NCBI GenBank assembly: GCA_947846985.1
Contig: CANTUZ010000002.1
Location: 137,167,889 to 137,231,888, forward strand
Direction: 5' to 3'
Length of the DNA: 64,000 bases
Source: Fratercula arctica
Taxonomy: Eukaryota; Chordata; Aves; Charadriiformes; Alcidae
In this document: positions 23,525 to 35,324 of the stretch, in pieces
Layout of the letters: the number at the start of each line of letters is the position of its first letter
Numbering within the stretch: position 1 is the first letter of the stretch
Notes under the pieces: generated by a model
What the model saw: only the letters and a program-made list of their open reading frames with translations
Told to the model about the DNA's origin: nothing
Databases searched by the model: none
Translations under genes and position numbers: made by a program

Positions 23525-26500
23525 GTCCTACATAGCACTGCACTGAACACTGCCACACTCTTAGAACAGGCTTCAAAAGGTGGGAATCTGTGTCATGCCC
23601 ATTAAGCCCTTGGATCAGAAAGAGAACTTCAGCTCCCTGGCTTTGGTCACAAGGTGGGTTGGGAATCCTGCCTGCCAGAGCTGGATTTCTGATGAAGACC
23701 TTCTATGACAGGGCACCCTTGTTCGCTTTTGTGAGAGCTCTGCTGTCCACATGCAAATAAAACATAGATAACAAATGATCTTTAGGTCAGTGATTACGGA
23801 AGACGCCAATAGCCTGAAAGTTACTGGTAATGATGCTCATCCTTGGTGGCAAACTCAGCAGAAAGCAAATCCAAGTGTGTTAATGAACTACATTTTAGGG
23901 AGTAGGGCTTACCTTTCCATGATGGGATCAAGTGAAATAAAAAGATTGAGAAAATCTGTTTTTAAAAAAGAATATTCACTACCATGATGTTAACTGGTAC
24001 CTTTCATTTAATGTAAATATAGGCCATAATTCTTAAAGAAAAGTTAGCCATAGTCTTTCCTGTAAGGCAAACTAACAGCTCTACTGGAGTCAATGGCATT
24101 GGTGTTTTAATTCCACCAAGGCCACAAATTCAGCCCTGCATCACTAAAAATTCTGACTACGTGGAGAAATATTCTATGGCTCCAAAAGAAGCTTTGTTTC
24201 TTTTAGTATTAATATTGTCGTTAATATTAGTAGTATTATCGTCATCCACTGTAGTCCAATTGAATTGTTTCAGTCTTTGGGCTATTTTACCTTTTCTGCT
24301 AGTAAATTATAGCAAATTTTAGAGATTGTCTCAGATCTGATTTTTATGTAAACATGGAATTAAAATTTTCAATACTTTCAGTAGAGCATTATAGCATTTA
24401 AAAATTCATATTAAGTTCTAAATGCCTATCTTTGACATCCAGCAAAAATTTGTATTTGCAGGATGAAGTTTTCATCATACTCAATAAAAGTATGAGCTTT
24501 TATGAAATGTTAATCAAAAAGCATGTCAGATCTGTCTGGAAGGCAATCAGTGGACTAAAGAACTAAAAAGAAAACTAGATTTTTTTTTAATCAGCTATAC
24601 TTCCCTCTTGTTCTTACTATAAATAACTTTGCTCCTGTTTTATATTTAAAACAAATTTACACTGTTTTGACTTGTTGGTTTAATTGACTTCAATGTATAA
24701 AACCACACACTGATTTAATAAGATAGGGATCAGTCCCATAATATTTAATTCTTCATTAGCTTTCACTGGAGGTAGCCTGAACATATATCACTCTGTCCTA
24801 AACTATTTTTAAGCCTGGCTTCCTGCCTCAAGACACCAGGGAGAAAAATCCCACACCAACCTCATTTTAAATTATTTGACAAATACACATCAGGATGAAA
24901 CCTGCCACAATTAGGGATGCACAGGTTGTAAAGTTAGTTGCAGTGGACCATCTGAAGGTAATAAAAAGTACTTATTCTCTACGACAATCAATGCTTCAGT
25001 TACTCACCAAAACCTGGACTTGGATATCAGCTATCCAATAATGTATCTGTTATTTGTCAGGAAATCCTGCCAGAAGCATTTCTTTTTCTTTGCAGATATA
25101 AATATGAAACACAGACATCGGACACATAGAGGTGTAATTTCTTTTCAGGTCTGCAAAACGAATTTCTGTGTCTGGAAGGTCCCTTCTGCAAAAGGGTTTT
25201 TCTCTGGGAAGGGGATTTCAAAAGGTTTTTAACAACTCTGAAGTTGGATAATGAGGGGGAGACACTCCTTCACCAGAGTTATGTTGTACTTTCATGGATT
25301 GTGGCCACATGCCAGAGGGCTTGGTAATCATTATTCTGAGCCCCCATATGATTTCTAGGGATTAAGTGCAAAGTAATTGCTTTGAACAGATCATTTCACC
25401 CTGCAGTTAATTGTCCCGTAAGACTTGTGAAATGGGACACTTGACAATCTTGTCTTCTTGTTCTGGGGAAAAGTGACTGGAATAGTTCAATATAGTATTT
25501 AACACATTTCTCTGACACTACAGTGATTTCTTGAAATCTTCATGATAATTCCTGTATTTTATATTTTTATTATTGTTTAGAACCAAACTAATCCTTTCAT
25601 CCATTTCATGAGTTTGCTGCACAAAGAGATTGTTGAAACTCTCAGTTTGGGATGAGGGTTTTGGGAGAGCTGGATTTTGGGAATGAAGTTGTCAGTCTGT
25701 CTATCATCACCAGAGGAACTGAACTTCTGGAAAAAAGACCATGCAATAGATATGGACATGGCAGTCACCACTACCTGCTCATAAGTAAATGTGGATGTAG
25801 AGACCTTAGGAGACCTTCTTCATTCCCAAGGTCTGTCACAGATTTTGTGGTTATGTCCATCCTTGCAAACTATACAGGATGAGGACATGGGTTTGAGCAT
25901 CACCTTTACTGTTCAAATGTTGGCACACACCTTGTTAGCATTTCGGCCCAGACTGGCTAGTAGTGTCCCACACAATAAGGGGGCATGGTCTGGGGGAGAT
26001 AATGGCCTCCAGATTGGTCTAAGTATGCCATCCTCTTTTGGAAGCAAGTGTTTAGCTGTATGAGATGTGCCAATTTCCTCAGAGAATGGGTCTGTTGCCT
26101 AAAGCCTGTTGCAGGCTTTTGTCACCTGCAAACAGGCAGGGATCCAGCATCCCTCTTCTCCCCTGGGAACACTGACCCAGCCATGGGACATATGCTCTTC
26201 ACCCCCCTTCAAAAACTTAAAGCTGCCAAAATGTTGGGAAAGCTTAAATCCCATGCAAAATCATGGTAATAACACTCCTCTTCTAGTGAAATATTTTTCT
26301 GTTTTATCAGGTTAGAACTGAATCTCTGGTAGAGCAGCAACCTCTCTACAAATTTTGCTCAATGGTCCCTAATCTTGCTTGTGTCCTTATGTGATACATT
26401 AATTGATATTAGTAACATGTTGGTATCTACATAGGTGCTAACTGCATGTGTAACTCGCTCTCTTACCAAATTGTTGGCAGTTTTATGGGGCACAGATATA

Positions 26501-26569
26501 TCTTCCCCTCAACTTTTGAAGCTTGTGTTTCCATGTCTTTGTCTGAAAAGACCTGTTAAGGTCTTTGGG
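23525..26569. other. Intergenic, no gene seen
   Basis: AT-rich to about 25250, then a more balanced stretch at 25600-26320 with several overlapping short open frames but no recognisable protein. No repeat family recognised before the LTR that follows. Confidence 0.5.
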
Positions 26570-27133
26570 TGTATTGAGTTTACATGACAAAAGTTTTGGT
26601 AGTGGGGGGAAGGGAGGGCTGCAAGAGTGGCTTCTGTGACAAGACATCAGGAGCTGCCCTTGTGTCTGACAGAGTCAGTGCTGGCTGGCGATGGTGGTAG
26701 CGTCTCTGTGACAACCTATTTAAGAAGGGGAAAAAAACCTCAGCAACTGTAGCTGGAGAGAATATGTGAGAGAAACAATTCTGCAGACACCAAGGTCAGT
26801 GAAGAAGGAGGGGCAGGAGGTGCTCCAGAGATTCCCCTGCGGAAGAGGTGGAAGAGTTGGGAGTGAAGTTTAGCCTGGGAGGAAGGAAGGGGTGGAGGTA
26901 ACGTGGGTTTAGATTTCTCATTATCCTACTGTCTTATTAATTGGCAATAAATTAAATTGATTTCCCCAAGTCAAGTCTGTCTTGCTGGTGACAGTAACTG
27001 GTGATTGATCTCCCTGTCCTTATCTCAACCCACAAGCTTTTTGTCACATTTCCTCCCCCTGTGCTGTTGAGAAGGTGGAGCGACAGAGCAGCTTGGTGGG
27101 CACCTGGCGGCCAGCCAAGGTCAACCTACTACA
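26570..27133 (-). mobile_element. Solo ERV LTR, - strand
   Basis: Seen: read on the minus strand it starts TGTAGTAGGTTGACC at 27133 and ends CTCAATACA at 26570, matching the ends of the LTR at 7033-7909. The two also share the block around GTGTCTGCAGA and TTGTTTCTCTCACATATTC and the TATA-like octamer. It is 564 bases, shorter because the GC-rich array is missing, yet 26840-27000 carries sequence that the other copy lacks. No viral coding sequence is attached. Flanks are TTGGG on the left and AGAGC on the right, so no target duplication is visible; mutation or recombination between copies would explain this. It is more diverged at its first bases (TGTAGTAGG for TGTGGTGGG). Confidence 0.9.
26717..26724 (-). 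promoter_or_regulatory. TATA-like box of minus-strand LTR
   Basis: TATTTAAG on the + strand, that is CTTAAATA on the minus strand, at the same relative place as 7739-7746 in the other copy and about 150 bases before the LTR end. Confidence 0.45.
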
Positions 27134-28410
27134 AGAGCCTAGAGTAAGATATTTGAAACATTGCTAGAAGACAATAATTATAAAAAGGTATACAGAAAGT
27201 AATTACAGAAAGAGAATGACCACAACTTTTGCCTTTGTCATCAGTCTTCTTTTGAACTATTATTCTTGAACAATGCAATGGATTGCTGCCTCTCACAATT
27301 TTCCTAGTCTTTTGGCTTCTTGTTTCTTGAAAGCTTGATGGTACTAACAGCTCTTATATGATTGAATACCTCCTCATGCATAGTTGAACAACCAGCTACA
27401 GTGCTGTATACAGGTAATACAGTTGATTTAGACAAGCAATTTTGAATACCAGAAGCTATCTGGAACTCCAACTCGGCTAACTTATCTGCACACAAATTAA
27501 ATTTTATATAATAAATTATGTACAAAATACTGTAACAAAAAAAAGAAAAATTAATGTTAGCTTCTCTCTTTCTCCAATATACTGTGAAACTTGTAAAATA
27601 TGCTTATTTTTTTATCTTTTTGGGAAAACAACAAGAATTCATTTTCTATAGAAAATGTTGAATTTTTTTTCTGCAAAATATTTTAATTTGTTGCCTGAAA
27701 TTCAAAAATAGACTTAAACCAAAATTAATTCCTTTCTTAATTTGGAATTGGACATATTCTGTAGAACCTTTGGTGATCTGCGTGTTAATAAACTGTGACC
27801 TACAAAGCATTTGCCAAAGATTAAACAACTAAACCAAACCAAAACAAAATTAAAACCACAGACAAATCATAAATTAGCAATCCAAACAGGCTAGCAAACA
27901 GGGAAGGCAAATGATAAAAATGAAAATAATAAATGAAGAGGATTTAACGGGTTGTAAATGAATGTATTGCCTGTGGCAACACTCTAAAAAGCAATGCTCA
28001 GATTTTTTTGCAGAAACGTTAAGTGGCCCTTGAATTTAAAAAGGTTGAGACACACTAAGAGATGGACTACTGAGATTATAAAGACCCTTTAGCAGTGACT
28101 AATGGTCGTCTTTCAAAGTGTAACTAGCTGATTCAGACACTGCATTTCACAGACATCTCAAGTTCTGCTTCATTTCAGCCTTATTTTGATTTCTTTCACA
28201 CAATTTTTACTTTTTTTCTGCGACTCATTAGCTAATGGCAGGTCTCTACATCCTCTGTCACTCAGATGCACAAGGAAGAGTGAAAAGAGGATGATTATTT
28301 GAAGAAAACAATTATATGGAATATGTTTTCTGAAAGACTGACGAGTATCTATTTCAGAGTTGATCAAAGTGAGCTCTTTGAGCTTGAGGAGTAAAGTGGT
28401 GGTACAAACT
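27134..28410. other. Intergenic, no gene seen
   Basis: AT-rich DNA with short open frames only; no gene or repeat recognised. Confidence 0.55.
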
Positions 28411-28430
28411 AAAAAAAAAAAAAAAAAAAA
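28411..28430. repeat. A20 homopolymer
   Basis: Uninterrupted run of 20 A. The bases before it contain no recognisable transcript copy. Confidence 0.9.
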
Positions 28431-29796
28431 GGCTTTGGCAGCTTCTGGTGAATATCTCCTAAGTGTAGCTCAAGGCTGAAGTCAGTCAGCTGCAGAGATT
28501 CAGCAGGGAGCTTTCAGAAAGGATTGCCTCCAAAGGGCCACAGTTAGCAGCCTATTTAGGTCCGCATTACAAGCTGGAAAAGATTAAACCGTTTCGTTTT
28601 GCTATCCTTGATTTGTTATATGGTTTAAATTGTTGATTCTAATAGCTATTCACATTTTTAGGAAGAAGGAAGAATTATAGTGATTGCTATCAAAGCTTCA
28701 GCCACTGGAAACATTTACAAAATCGTGATATTTGGGATGCTATAATGTTTCTCAGCCCTTAGAATAGGAAATAACTGTGGTATCACAGATACTGCGGTAA
28801 AGTAATTGTTGCGAAATGCTGGGTTGTTTTTTTTTTAAATAGTTACCACAATGGCCACTAATTATAGACAGTGAAATAATGGAATTGCCATATTGCATGG
28901 TTTATTTGCTTCAGGATAAAACTGTTAATTTTATACTGTCATTTACTGTATATGAAAATATATTAACTACCCTGCCATCAACAGCTGATTAGTCTCAAGA
29001 ATGAGCTGCATTACCAGTCCTTTTCTCTGAAGAACTGAAAGCAAATATAGTTATTTAACAATTTTGTTTCTTGATGTGGTGACAAAAGTTTTCCATTTTA
29101 ATTATTCAGTTCCTGAGAGACAGCCTGCAGGGTTTTCGCAATGTGTGTGTGGGCAGGACCTCCTCAGCCCTGCAGCTTGCAGTGCGATCTGCCTTTAAAA
29201 GTATCTTCCTTGGCTCCTCTCTGACTTTTGTGCATCAGGATGAACTTGAATAACCATTTTAATCACAAATGTCTGACCCTGAACACTTCTGGGACTTTGG
29301 CAGCACTTTATCAGAGCTAAACTAATGCAGCATATCTGCCATTAGCTTTACTAATGGTTTAGTAAAGCCTTTACCCTTAAGAACAGCGCTCTCCAGACAT
29401 CTTGCTTGTCCTTCAATTGAGTTATTCTGACATAAAATTGTAGTAAATGAAAGATGAAGGCCTATGGTATTTGTTATAGGTATTGGATAATAATGTAACT
29501 ATGCTATTCTTTCTTCATTATCTGTAATAATATTTGTTTTAAATCCTTATTTATCTTGAAAGAAGGTGATAAGAGGACAGTGTTACCCATTTTAGGGATA
29601 ACACTAAACTGTAGAGGTAACACTTTGACTGCAACTCAATTTTAAGCATATTAAAGAAATCCAAAAGAACAGTTTATAACTCAATTTGCTTCACTCAAGG
29701 CATCTGGCTTATACCAGAAGATTATCTATGCCAATATTTTGTACTCTTCAAAAACTAATTTTATGTTATAAAGGAAGAAGATTTGCACAATGGACC
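28431..29796. other. Repeat-free stretch, possible conserved element
   Basis: No gene. The parts 28435-28650 and 29060-29420 have balanced composition, no simple repeats and no long open frame, the look of vertebrate conserved noncoding elements. This is an impression from sequence texture only. A perfect hairpin lies at 29345-29368. Confidence 0.3.
29345..29368. repeat. Perfect 10-bp hairpin
   Basis: GCTTTACTAA (29345-29354) and TTAGTAAAGC (29359-29368) are exact inverted copies separated by TGGT. The stem is too short for a microRNA precursor. It could form a cruciform or be a paired binding site. Confidence 0.8.
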
Positions 29797-29815
29797 TTTT
29801 TTTTTTTTTTTTTTT
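29797..29815. repeat. T19 homopolymer
   Basis: Uninterrupted run of 19 T, no associated element recognised. Confidence 0.9.
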
Positions 29816-31992
29816 CTTTCTGAAAATTATTTTCAATTATTTCTTTATGGTACTGGACCTATTTGGAAGGGCTGCCATGAACAAAATCTGACTCTGGGGC
29901 AAATGGACTACAGGCACAGTGAGAAGCAGTGTGTCTGAATGATCTTGTTTAAGAACAGCTGTAAGAGCAAGATCTGTGCATTGAATACCAGGCTACAGTC
30001 TAACACCTTTCCTAGTACATTTTTTTATAGCTTTGGCTCAAACAAGACAGACTATATTATAATCAGCTGTGCAAACAAGTAAGTGGAATATATACTGAAC
30101 CAATACACCTTGATTTAAACCGTTATTGCTTTCATAGTATTGTATTGACTTCATATGTTGGGCCCTACGGACGCAGCGTGGATTTGTGGCCATTTAGTGG
30201 AACATTTTTAATACAGTGTAGAGCACAAACTCAGATCTTGGTAGACACTAATGGGTTTTATGCATAGCTCTCTCACAGGCAACTTTAAGAAACTGTTCCT
30301 TTAATGGCCATGCGATACAGTTTGATAGAAGCAACAAGCCAAGTAGCCATAACTCCCAATGGCGTTCAAATTTCTTAACCTCACCTGAGAATGAGGAGAG
30401 TCCTGTTGCATGAGAATGTTTGATGTTCCGTGTGCCGTTTTATCCTTCTGCCAGGAAATATTAAAATATATTATTAAAAAAGATTTACTCTAGCTGTTTA
30501 TTTCCCACAGCAGTGATAATATAACCTCCTTTTCACCTACCTCATCTTGGATGAATTTCATTCTAGCCATCAAGGGACACATATACGGATGCTTATTCTT
30601 GAAGGCTTTTTTTAGTTGGAGCATTTCTGCAAGATTTCTTTTTGCCTTTGGCCATTGTCATTGCCCATGTATAGTACATAGCAGGCCAGCTATCCCTCTC
30701 TGGCATGCCCAGAAAACTCTTGGGATTTGTTCTACTTTTTTACTGCATTTGAGAGCTCATTTCTCATCATTGTGGTATAATGCCACCATAAAATCATGCT
30801 TAGCAAGGCCTGTCAAATAAAAACAGCCGATGCTGAATTTATTCAAATATGGTATTAAGTAAGTATGTTTTGCTTCTGAATCAGAAGAAGGACCTAGTAA
30901 TAATTGTGCACAGAATATATTTTTCTAATAGCAAATTATTGATATTAATAACATAAATTTTAGAAAGAGGTTTTTCTTCTCGAGGTTTTAACACAGTAAA
31001 ATTTTGCACCAGTATGAGAATAACACAGTCAAAAGATCTTTTTTTCTTCAGCTGCCCATTTGTCATGGAATGGCAAGACCAGCAATAACAAAACGTCACT
31101 CTCCATTTCACTGTACTTTCCTGCAATTCCCTCCCCACGCCACTGCCTCACAATGGGGTAGGAAAAAAAGGGAGTCCGTCAATGGCTTTCCAGACAGAAG
31201 GAGATTTTCAAAGGGCTCAGCCCTGCCGCAGCTTCACATGAAGCACTGTCAATTGAGGTTGAAGAACTTCTCATATGATAACAATTGAGTTTATTTTATG
31301 GTGGGAGAGATCAGAACCCGGAGGTGCGGTACTCATGCATTTATTCTCTGATGTTTTTACACACAGGTATTGACAAGGCACTGAAATTATAGCCTCTAAT
31401 CCCCAAGTACATCTTTCTGCAGTTCAGTCTTAATTTACTGGCAGAAATAGAGGCAACCACCCACTTCCTTGCTTCCTCTGCTCAGTACCATTTCTCCTCT
31501 GCTCCATTCATTTAATTTCTTTTTTATTGTGTGTTGCTTCATTTGTTTAAGGCTCCTGTCCCACACTTCCCCACAGGTTTTACCACACTCTTTATTACAC
31601 TCCTTATTACATTTGCTTGTGGCTTCATGAGCTGATTGAGTGTTTTTAGGGGAGACTGGAATGATGTCAGATTAGACAAGAAAAGAGAACTATGGGTTAG
31701 TAAGGTGAGTAGAACAAGCTGCAGTAAAAAGAACAGAAATTAGATTTCTCTGAGGACTTGCTTCACATCTGTTAAGAGGAACACTTTTGAAAATGGGCAG
31801 TTCATATTCATTTTTCTTTCTTTTAACATACAGCTCCTTCAAGTAATGTGGTTGCCATAGATACACTGTTGACCAACTTCATAATCTTAAAGGAGATTAA
31901 TTAGACCAAGATGAAAAAAATAATTATATTTTCCAAAGAAAGGACAAAGTTATCTTCCTTGAAAAACCATATTCTTTCTCTTTTTAACAAAC
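29816..31992. other. Intergenic, no gene seen
   Basis: No gene or repeat family recognised. Open frames at 30551-30820 and 31004-31288 are short and unfamiliar. Confidence 0.55.
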
Positions 31993-32015
31993 AAAAAAAA
32001 AAAAAAAAAAAAAAA
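31993..32015. repeat. A23 homopolymer
   Basis: Run of 23 A, followed at 32060-32100 by A-rich CAAAC-type sequence. It generates the apparent poly-lysine and poly-phenylalanine frames on the two strands. Confidence 0.9.
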
Positions 32016-35000
32016 GATTTAAGCAAAGCAAATGAGAACTTATTTTTCACACCAGAAGGAAAAAACCCAACACAAACCAAAACAAACAACAACAAAATCT
32101 CTGCCGAGATCTCTTCTTTCTTTAACTGCCTAAAAATTAAAATCCTAAGAAAAAATAATAGCCCTCTTGTGACCTGCTGCTGAGATGATAATGGTATTTG
32201 AAGCATTGTTTTCATGAACGGAGCCTGCCTAGACAATGCGTCATTGCTTCATTGTAATTTCATCATGTGTTAGAAACTTAGCTCCTGGGGGAGCCTTAAG
32301 CGCAGCGTGGTCACATAACACAAATCAACTTTTCGTATGCAAGTATACTGCACAAAGATATAGAGTAAGCCATGCACAAACTTGTTTCGCTATAGCAATT
32401 GGCTATCATTATAGTCATTTTAAGATGCCATCTCAAATTCTTACTCTGTGTACCTATGCATTAAAATGGCCTTGATGTGTCATTAATGTTGATGAAAAGA
32501 CAGCGATATAAAGCAAAAATATTGGGAAAAGCAAAAATCTACTGTAGTTCTTCCCTGTCCCTAGATACCACTATGACTCCTGTAAGATCAGGGCTCTGTG
32601 CCTCTGGGGACAGCTATTGTGGGAAAGGTGAGAAATTATGGGTTTACTCCTCCTGCATCCTGCTTTATTTGGCTTTTAATACAAACCACACTGTTTAGCA
32701 GTAACAAAGCTACAGACACCTACACAGTGACTGTTGTCTCTGATGTGTGTGTTTTTCCACATACACAGAGAACTAAAAAATCTCAGTCCCTCTCCATCCA
32801 AACAGTTTTAAATGGTAAAGCAGCTGTCCTTTCTAAGGAATAGACACATACCTTTGCTTCCTGTGTAAAGGAAGATATTCTTCAGTGGGAATTCATGGAT
32901 GTATTTAGTTCCTGTGCAGAGAAAATCTGCTTAAATGTAATGTAATAAAAAGTATGTTAGCTCTGCAAGGCAGACATTCTGTCTGCAATAGGCCTTAAAA
33001 CAAGTGTGTCACAGCAAGCTAACGGGTCCTTCTGGGTATGGACAAGCCAGATACAAAAATCTTTCTACATCTGATTGAGATAGAATCTGTCTACAAAGTC
33101 TGCAGCTGAATTCAAGATGCTATGAGTCCATTAGGCAGAGGGTATTTTGGAGAAGAACAGCAAATACGTTAACAGACACCTGGAAAATTTCAAGTCTGGG
33201 CTTTGTTTACAGATGGCTCCTTCTGGAAGAGGTGCCAGAATGCAGCCCATGGTGAGTTACATTATTGAGTGTCTGCAAATATAGAGATGAGATATCTTCA
33301 AGGAAACCTACAGTCTGTCTTGCTTAGGGAAGAGTATTCTATGGATTAAAAGGAGAAAAGGCTGAGATAGCAGGATTTAACCTGAGCAGAATTACTGACC
33401 AAAGCAAACTCTATTATATTCTGCATCTTCAGTACTCACGAAAGCCTATTCTGCTCCAAGCTTCATCTGATTTCATGACCTGCAACCTGCTGCTGTTCAA
33501 TTTTTAGCATGGGCAAACCTAGGATAACAGATAGAGGTGTGTCAGAGCTGGATGTTTGTTTAGTTACATGGCAGTATAATATGAATCCCAGCAGACTAAA
33601 ATATTCTAAAACTTCAAATTATATTTTCAGAATAAATTGAAGCAAAAATAGCAACATAGCAATATATACAGACATGCATAAAATACAGCAGGCTAAATGA
33701 ATGAAATGGAATAATGCATACGATGTATTTTAGATTATCCAGAAACTCTTCTGCATCATACCTTCTATTCTATAAAAAATGCTACATTAGCATTTGAAAT
33801 CATAAAATGAAACAAAATGTGCTATAAGGCTGTGTTCTCAGATTATGTCTCTTGACAAATGACAAGCTATCCCATTTTCAGATCATTTGTGAGCTTTCTC
33901 TTTTTATTTTGCAATACACAATTTAAGACAATGAAGAAGTAGAATCTACTAAGCTGATGATGAAGGGGTTTATTTTTGTACGTGTAAGGCAGGACAGATT
34001 CAGATATTTCAAAGTCAGAAAGAATTGTTGTTTTGATTTCCTGTGTAACATAAGCCTTACCATGGAGTTGGACTGATTCTCACTTGATACAAGATGCACT
34101 TTTGAAAAGCACTGAGTTTTGTTTAAAAGTTTGCACTACTCGATCACCCACTCTATTCCTTCAGAGAGCTGTTCTGGTAGTTAATTATGCTGTTAAACAA
34201 AACAAACAAACATACAGAACAAGAGCAGGTGCCTGTTTCTGCATATATCTTTCTTCTCTTTCCAGCCACCAGAACCTGTATTTTTTCTGAATGATTGCAG
34301 AACTTTCAGCTGTCAAATTTTTCTTCCCTAAGCAGGTACTTGCAGACTCTAAGCTACCCCATAGCTTTCTCTTTGTTAAACTAGCACATTTAACTAAGGA
34401 GTTCGTATAAAAACACAAAACAAAACTTTGTGAACAGACTTGCTGTTATAAATACATGTATGAGAAGGGAAACTTGCCCCAGCTACATCTAAGCTGGCAC
34501 CTTCCTTACTGCCCTGAGCTATATATTGAAGTGTGTAACACCCACCCTGAAATCATTCATGTGCACAAATGAACTGCACATTATGTGAGCTCACTATTTC
34601 TGGATAGGTTCAAGTACCAGATACACATGTGAAAACACTATGATTATACTGAGCCCCCTAATGTTTCTGTCATTTGCATTTTATAATGAACAAATACAAT
34701 TTTTAGTATATACATCAAAAAATGTCTCATATTACCCATATCACCCTTCGTTGTCTAGTTTAGTTACAGCTACTTTAACTTCCTGTCAAAAGAATGGTAT
34801 TTTCTACCCAATGCAGTATTTTTTTCTCCATTTTGAGACTGGGGTTGAAATATGTAACAAATCACTGTTAAACAGACATCTACTGCAGTCTTTTATGTCC
34901 CTGTTCTTTCTTACAATTGTTCTCAGTCTCGTGAAACCAATGCTTTTAAACAGAAAATGTCTGCAGGTGTATGAGCAAGTTCACGGGAAGAATAAATATG

Positions 35001-35324
35001 CGCATTTTCTCTCTCCTTAGGTGTGAAATATGAGCAAGTCATGAGCATTCAAACAATAACTTTTCAGCTCTCTGATCCCTTCCTTGGTCTGTGCCGGGAG
35101 GAGACCTAATATTGTTTTTCCCTTGTTGGAGAAAGCGTCCCTGGCAAAGTTTAGGAATTGCGTTGTGAGTACATCCTATTCAGTGGATGTAAAAGTGTCA
35201 GATAACACCAAACAAAATGCTTTCAGTTCAGCTGTTAACAATTCTCTCCATTTCATCTCATACAAGAAATATTATAATGACACATATAATACTTTGTCAA
35301 ATAGTGGTCAAGAGGATCACAGAA
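32016..35324. other. Intergenic, no gene seen
   Basis: No gene recognised. The part 32215-32480 is repeat-free with balanced composition and contains the short inverted motif AGCTCCTGGGGGAGC near 32279; it may be a conserved noncoding element. The 126-codon open frame at 34640-35020 has no familiar motif. Confidence 0.5.

Noticed and set aside
26590..26620. G-rich stretch considered as a G-quadruplex
   Set aside because: Only three separate runs of three or more G are close together; the fourth is a GG.
29345..29368. Hairpin considered as a microRNA precursor
   Set aside because: The stem is only 10 base pairs and does not extend outward, far below the roughly 30 needed.
34640..35020. 126-codon frame, considered as a membrane protein
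   Set aside because: T-rich DNA yields F/L-rich translation; the pattern has no family resemblance.
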